Assembly: GCA_003255025.1 (NCBI GenBank)
Contig: QANY01013337.1
Coordinates: 684,237 to 748,236 of the forward strand
Direction of reading: 5' to 3'
DNA: 64,000 nt
DNA from: Datisca glomerata
Taxonomy: Eukaryota; Streptophyta; Magnoliopsida; Cucurbitales; Datiscaceae
This document shows positions 58,800 to 64,000 of the stretch, one piece after another. The position numbers were made by a program, and so were the translations under genes. A model generated the notes under the pieces. That model saw only the letters and a list, made by a program, of their open reading frames with translations, was not told the origin of the DNA and did not search any database. The first letter of the stretch is position 1. Each line of letters opens with the position of its first letter.

Positions 58800-59880
58800 A
58801 TGATAACTAAAGAATCATCTGAAGTTAATGTTGAAGTGTCATCCTATATCCCAAAACCTCACACAGTACATTACGAGGAAAAGTCAACTCACACCACTAC
58901 GTCTTATGCTCCGATGCATATCACCATCCAAATATCGGGTGCGTTTTCTTACAAGGATTCAAGAGTAGTACTATGGATGTACAGATATGGGGTCATTATA
59001 AGCGGTAACAACAAAACTCAAGCGCTAAATCCGTCTGACCTCGATCTCCCCATAACTAATATTTTGGGATTAGGTGGGATGACGAGGAATGGCAGATGCT
59101 ACACGCCAGACGTTTTGTAAACGGATAAAAGCAATGAGTATGAAAGGCAAAGGAAAGGGAAAGCTAAAGAAGGCGACAATGGTCATGAATTCTAAGGAGA
59201 AATGCATGGTGGCCAAGTGATAGACCTGGATATATTAAGAGGTACGGAGAGAGAAAGAGCAGTGTCTGAAGAAGAAGTATGTGAATTTTTTAAGCTCATT
59301 AAGAAAGTGAGTATAAGGTGATAGAACAACTTAATCGCTCACCTGCTCGCATATCTTTACTGTCACTCTTTCTAAATTCTGAACCACATCACCAAGCATT
59401 ATTGAAGGTTTTGAATCAAGCATATGTCTGTCATGACATTACGATAGAGAAGTTGAGTGGAATTGTAGGAAATATTACCGCACCAAATTTTATCACTTTC
59501 ACAGATGATGAAATCCCTACTGATGGTACTGGACACACCAGAGCTCTACATATATCCGTGAAATGTAGGGATTATGTTGTTGCAAAAGTATTGATTGATA
59601 ACGGCTCGTCTCTAAATGTAATGCCAAGATCCATACTAGCAAAGCTCCCTGTGGATGCAACACATATGCGACCGAGCATGATGATAGTAAGAGCAGTCGA
59701 CGGTACCCGAAGAGAAGTAGCCAGAGACATAGAGATACAAATTCAAATCGACTCATGCCTATTCAATATTATTTTCCAAGTGATGGACATAAATCCAGCA
59801 TACAGTTTTCTTTTAGGTCGACCATGGATTCACTCTCACGGGGAAGTACCGTCTTCATTACATTAGAAGCTGAAATTTAT
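58800..59880 (+). pseudogene. Tat/Ogre aspartic protease region
   Basis: The upstream part (58800-59120) contains VLWMYRYGVI and DLDLPITNILGLGGMTRNGR. The protease part, 59318-59866, has the block KVLIDNGSSLNVMPRSILAK (active-site motif D-N-G-S near residue 93) and ends SFLLGRPWIHSHGEVPSSLH, the usual retropepsin C-terminus. Confidence 0.83.
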
Positions 59881-59881
59881 A

Positions 59882-60525
59882 ATGGATCATAAACTCATTT
59901 GTATATATAGGGAAGAAGATTTATTGGTATCCAAGCCGGCTACCATGCTGTATGTTGAGGCGGCAGAAGAAGCATTTGAGTGCTCATTTCGATCATTTGA
60001 GATTGCGAACACCACATTTGTTGCTAGTGGGAAACTCGCTCAGCATCAAGCATATCAAAAGCATCTCCGATGGTGAAAAAGTTGATGATAAAAGGGGGAT
60101 ACAAGCTAGACAAAGGACTCAGGGGTAAGCATCAAGGCAAAAATAAGTTAATCGAGTGGGACAAGAATGAACCAAGGTTTGGGGTTGGATATAAACCGAC
60201 CAAGGCTGATAGAAGGAGAGTGAAAGCTCAAAAGAAAGAAAAGAGGATTGCTAGGCTCAAAAATAGGGAATTCGATACAGAAACGGTGATCATACCCTAT
60301 ATTTCTGAATCCTTTAGAAGTGGGGGAATTTCATTCAAAGAACCTATTATAGTAGAGTAGTACTACCTTGAAGATGATATCACCCAGCTTTCAATATCCG
60401 CAATCTTGGGAAAATCATCAAGTGAAAGTACAGAGGACTTGGTTTCTCGATACGATTCAGATCATGAGCTTAACAATTGGGACGTCATTGAGCTACCAGT
60501 GCTTCTCGGGAAGTTTCAAGAGCAA
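59882..60525 (+). pseudogene. Tat/Ogre G-patch-like segment between protease and RT
   Basis: 60070-60360 reads MIKGGYKLDKGLRGKHQGKN and PRFGVGYKPTKADRRRVKAQ: Gly-rich spacing followed by basic residues, as in the G-patch-like part of Tat polyproteins. The start LICIYREEDLLVSKPATMLY (59891) is the conserved block after the protease. One frame change near 60075. Confidence 0.65.
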
Positions 60526-60784
60526 TGTGTTCATGCCAAAATTCTAATAATTCTACCCAATGCCTTAGGAATTTCGTTGTTATGAGCCTATGTTCTCGTC
60601 TATTTCATGTCATCTCTTTGAATGAAAATCTAATAACTTGTTTCATCTTCTTTTGGCTAATGATAAATACAACTCCAGTTCTTTTTGTTCTTCCTTTTAT
60701 GTCTACTTTTTTCCATTTCTAAAATGTTCATACTCATGCATTATTTATTTTCTTTTCTCGCCTTCCTTTCATCCAATAATCTTA

Positions 60785-61960
60785 TTCAAGTTCGAGAACG
60801 GTGATTTTGAAAATAACTTTGACAATCTCATTCTTAGCGTAGAGTCAGATGAAGGTGACGAGGATAATTTTGAACCATCTCCAGAAATGTTAAGAATGGT
60901 AGAAGAGGATGAAAAAATAACTCAACCATATCAAGATTTAACGGATGTGATAAATTTGGAAGTGGAGGGAGAGACGAAAGAAGTCCAAATCGGCACTTCT
61001 ATGACAAGCCAAAGCCGCCGAGATTTAATTGACTTACTCAAAGAGTATATTGACGTCTTTGCATGGTCTTACCAAGATATGCCAGGTCTAGACACTGATA
61101 TCGTGGTTCTTCATTTGCCACTTATGCCCGAAAGTAAACCAGTGCTACAAAAGTTACGAAAAATGAAACCAGATATGCTGGTACAGATCAAAGAAGAAGT
61201 TAAAATGCAAGTAAATGCAGGTTTTCTAGAAGTAGCAAACTACCCTGAATGGGTTGCTAACATAGTCCCAGTTTTAATGAAAAATGGGAAAGTAAGGGTG
61301 TGCGTCGATTATAGAGACTTAAATCAGGCAAGCCCCAATGATAATTTTCCATTACCCCATATCGATGTCTTAGTAGATGACACTGCATGACATTCAACCT
61401 TCTCTTTCATGGATGATTTTTTAGGGTATAACCAAATCAAAATGGCTCTTGAAGACCGTGAAAAGATGACTTTTATAACTTTGTGGGATACATTTTGTTA
61501 TAAGGTTATGTCATTTGGTTTAAAGAATGCAGGGGCGACTTACCAGCGGGCAATGGTAACACTGTTTCATGATATGATGCATAAATAAATCGAAGTGTAC
61601 GTTGATGATATGACTGTCAAATCTCGTCAAGGACAAGATCATACGTCACTCTGCGAAAACTATTTGAACGGTTGAGAAAGTTTCAGTTAAAGCTTAACCC
61701 GGCAAAGTGTACATTCGCAGCATCTTCAGGGAATCTACTTGGTTTTATCGTGAGCAAAGAAGGAATAAAAGTTGATCTTGACAAGGTTCAAGCCATCATT
61801 GATATGCCACCACCTCAAACTCAAAAGGAAGATAAAGGTTTCTTGGAGAGATTAAATTATATAGCCCGGTTCATCTCACAGCTAACTGCAACTTGTGAAC
61901 TTATCTTTAAACTTCTCCATAAAAGTGATGCAGAAGGATGGAATGATGATTGTTAAATTG
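60785..61960 (+). pseudogene. Tat/Ogre reverse transcriptase
   Basis: The open stretch to 61390 contains DVFAWSYQDMPGLDTDIVV, QVNAGFLEVANYPEWVANIV, GKVRVCVDYRDLNQASPND and FPLPHIDVLVDDTA. After a stop it continues SFMDDFLGYNQIKMALEDRE, KNAGATYQRAMVTLFHDMMH and, after another stop, VYVDDMTVKSRQ with the YVDD catalytic box intact (about 61597). The connection follows at 61672-61956 (KFQLKLNPAKCTFAASSGN, LERLNYIARFISQLTATC). Confidence 0.9.
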
Positions 61961-62405
61961 CGTTTGAGAAGATCAAGCAATATTTACAAAATCCGCTTAT
62001 ACTTGTTCCTCCAACTCCAGGGCGTCCTCTCATTTTGTATCTTATAGTTACAGGAAAATCTATAGGTTGCGTACTTGGTCAACACGACGTCATTGGAAGG
62101 AAAGAACAAGCAATATACTATTTAAGCAAAATGTTCACAAGCTATGAGGCTAATTATTCGATGTTGGAGAAAACGTGTTGTGCATTAGCCTGGGTTGCTC
62201 ATCGACTTAGACAGTACATGTTATACCACACCACTTGGTTGATTTCTAAGATGGATCCAATCAAGTAAATCTTTAAAAAGCCATCACTTTCTGGGCGAAT
62301 TGCTAAATGGAAAATGTTGCTCATGGAATATGATATTATCTATGTCATGAGAAAGCCAATAAAAAGAAGTGTACTTGTTGATTATCTGGCAGATCAACCA
62401 GTGTA
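61960..62405 (+). pseudogene. Tat/Ogre RNase H (first copy)
   Basis: IAFEKIKQYLQNP-like start with a stop, PPTPGRPLILYLIVTGKSIG, QAIYYLSKMFTSYEANYSML, KTCCALAWVAHRLRQYMLYH, and ending near YDIIYVMRKPIKRSVLVDYL and ADQPV. Standard gypsy RNase H layout with the usual first Asp not preserved. Confidence 0.8.
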
Positions 62406-62855
62406 AGATTATGAACCTATGAAATTTGATTTTCCTGATGAGAACATATCATTCATATTAAAAAATGAAGGAGAATCTATGGATCCAGAATTGTGGAGAA
62501 TGTTATTTGATGGCGCATCTAATGATGTAGGACATGGAATTGGGGCAATCCATATATCTCTTGAGGGAAAGTGTTTCCCATTCACGGTAAAACTATGCTT
62601 TGACTGCACAAACAATGTGGCAGAATATGAGGCATGTTCCATGAAAATTCAAGCAGCTTATGATATGAAAATAAGGAAGCTTCGAGTGTATGGAGATTCG
62701 TTATTGGTGATACGACAACTAAACGGGGAATGGGAAGCTAAAGACTCCAAGCTGGTACCTTACAACAAACATGTAACTAAGTTAAGCCCAACTTTTGAAG
62801 TAATCTCATTTGACCATATACCCAGAGAGATAATTAAATTGCAGATGCACTGACA
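62406..62855 (+). pseudogene. Tat/Ogre second (archaeal-type) RNase H
   Basis: WRMLFDGASNDVGHGIGAI begins an RVT_3-type RNase H, with NNVAEYEACSMKIQAAYDM and LRVYGDSLLVIRQLNGEWEA; the D, E and D residues of the active site are present (FDGA, AEYEA, YGDS). This extra domain defines the Tat lineage among gypsy elements. Only its end is frameshifted (IPREIIKLQMH in place of the usual NxxADALA). Confidence 0.88.
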
Positions 62856-62867
62856 ACTCTAACATCC

Positions 62868-63930
62868 ATGTTCGCCGCAGACTTTAAGGAAGAAGTGCAA
62901 CCTATAAAAATTGAGAAGCAAGATTTTCCTGCTCACTGTATGAGTATTGAAGAAGAGCCAAACATAAGACTATGGTATAACGACATCAAGCAGTATATAA
63001 AGAAAGGGGAATATTCATCCAAAGCTTCTGAGAATGATAAACTCACTATTAGAAGATTGTCCATGGGTTTCTTCTTGAATGGTGAAATACTCTACAAAAG
63101 AAACCATGATATGGTGCTCTTAAGATGTGTTGATGCAAGGGAAGCGAATCAAATAATAGAGGAAGTTCACAAATGAATTTGTGGTGTTCATGCTAATGGA
63201 CATATGATGGCCAAACAAATCTTGAGAGTAGGATATTATTGGATAACTCTAGAACCTAACTGCATCAAATACGCAAAGAAATGTCATAAATGTCAAATTT
63301 ATGCGGATAAAATTCACGTACCTGCATCCCCTTTACATGTCATGGCCGCGCCTTGGCCGTTCTCTATGTGGGGCATAGACGTTATTGGTCCCATCACACC
63401 AAAAGCCTCTAATGGGCATGTTTCATTTTGTTCTCTATAGATTATTTTACCAAATGGGTGGAGGCAAGTTTTTATTCGAGTGTAACCAGAAGTGCGATTG
63501 TTAAGTTCATTAAAAAGGAAATAATTTGTCGATATGGTCTACTTGGAAGCATCATCACAGATAATGAGACAAATTTAAATAATAAGATGATGAAAGAATT
63601 ATGTGAGCAATTCAAAATTAAGCATCATAATTCATCTCCTTATCGTCTGAAAATGAACGGAACAGGGGAAGCAACCAATAAGAACATAAAAAGGATCATA
63701 GAGAAGATGATGGAGGTTTATAAGGATTGGCATGAGATGCTCCCGTTTGCACTACATGGGTACCGCACATCAGTCCGGACATGAACTAGGGCAACGCCAT
63801 TCTCTTTGGTATATGGCATGGAAGTGGTCCTTCCAATTGAGGTGGAAATTCCCTCCCTTAGAATCTTAATGGAGGCAAAATTAGAAGAAGCAGAGTAGAT
63901 ACCAACACGATATGAGCAATTGAATTTCAT
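62868..63930 (+). pseudogene. Tat/Ogre integrase
   Basis: The HHCC finger lies around 63170-63300 (VHK, then GVHANGHMMAKQILRVGYYW, then CIKYAKKCHKCQIYADKIHV). The core reads PWPFSMWGIDVIGPITPKAS, then YFTKWVEASFY, GLLGSIITDNETNLNN (second catalytic Asp), NSSPYRLKMNGTGEATNKNI (the usual final Glu position) and WHEMLPFALHGYRTSVRT. A frameshift at about 63435 and stops near 63175 and 63784 disable it. The rest lies beyond the window. Confidence 0.86.
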
Positions 63931-64000
63931 CGAGGAAAAAAGATTGACTGCATTATGTAGAGGGGAATTATATCAAAGAAAAATGATGCACTCATATGAT

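Larger units (their letters stand above)
53340..64000 (+). mobile_element. Tat/Ogre-type Ty3/gypsy retrotransposon (runs off right edge)
   Basis: The order is LTR end (about 53778), primer site, ORF1 with a DUF7745-like domain and coiled coil, gag with zinc knuckle, protease, G-patch-like part, RT, RNase H, second (archaeal-type) RNase H, and integrase. The dual RNase H and the extra 5' ORF are diagnostic of the Tat lineage, including Ogre. The left LTR boundary was not found and may be well left of 53340. All long frames are interrupted, so it is defective. The 3' part lies outside the window. Confidence 0.87.

Overview
This is nuclear DNA of a flowering plant, most likely a eudicot. It is AT-rich, carries an intron-containing nuclear gene for a plastid ribosomal protein, the 5' end of a plant LRR receptor kinase, plant-type L1 LINEs with an RVT_3 RNase H, plant mobile domain (PMD) genes, and copia, Athila and Tat/Ogre retrotransposons. 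The species cannot be named from the sequence. Only two host genes are visible. The rest is layered, mostly decayed mobile DNA.

Layout. 1-2.65 kb: first two exons of an LRR receptor-like kinase (minus strand, running off the left edge), with a 1.3-kb hAT-like element in its second intron. 3.16-7.48 kb: a small inverted-repeat element containing an L1 LINE with a 15-bp target duplication; the LINE contains two copia fragments. 7.77-9.05 kb: a second LINE end. 9.07-12.7 kb: a hAT-like MITE fragment and a 2.3-kb Mutator-like foldback element. 13.9-15.7 kb: RPL13, the one complete and apparently intact gene (four exons, 249 residues).

15.9-26.4 kb: a PMD-bearing element (minus strand) bounded by hairpin repeats of one motif. 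It is split by a copia element with 2.1-kb LTRs whose gag has been replaced by a second copy of the flanking PMD exon, fused in frame to the copia zinc knuckle. 26.7-40.6 kb: an Athila-type gypsy element (minus strand) whose 5' LTR has expanded into four ~1-kb tandem units, each with its own TATA box. 40.6-41.4 kb: 5' end of a Tat-like element. 41.4-51.0 kb: a second PMD gene between palindrome-rich arrays, a FAR1/MULE transposase pseudogene, and an opposing gene resembling the ULP1-associated genes carried by some MULEs. 52.3-52.6 kb: three tandem repeats. 53.4-64.0 kb: a Tat/Ogre-type gypsy element (plus strand) with dual RNase H domains, running off the right edge.

Nearly all transposon reading frames contain stops or frameshifts, so they are annotated as pseudogenes. 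The most interesting structures are the in-frame PMD-copia chimera, the promoter-bearing LTR array, and the two PMD genes that each sit between their own hairpin arrays.
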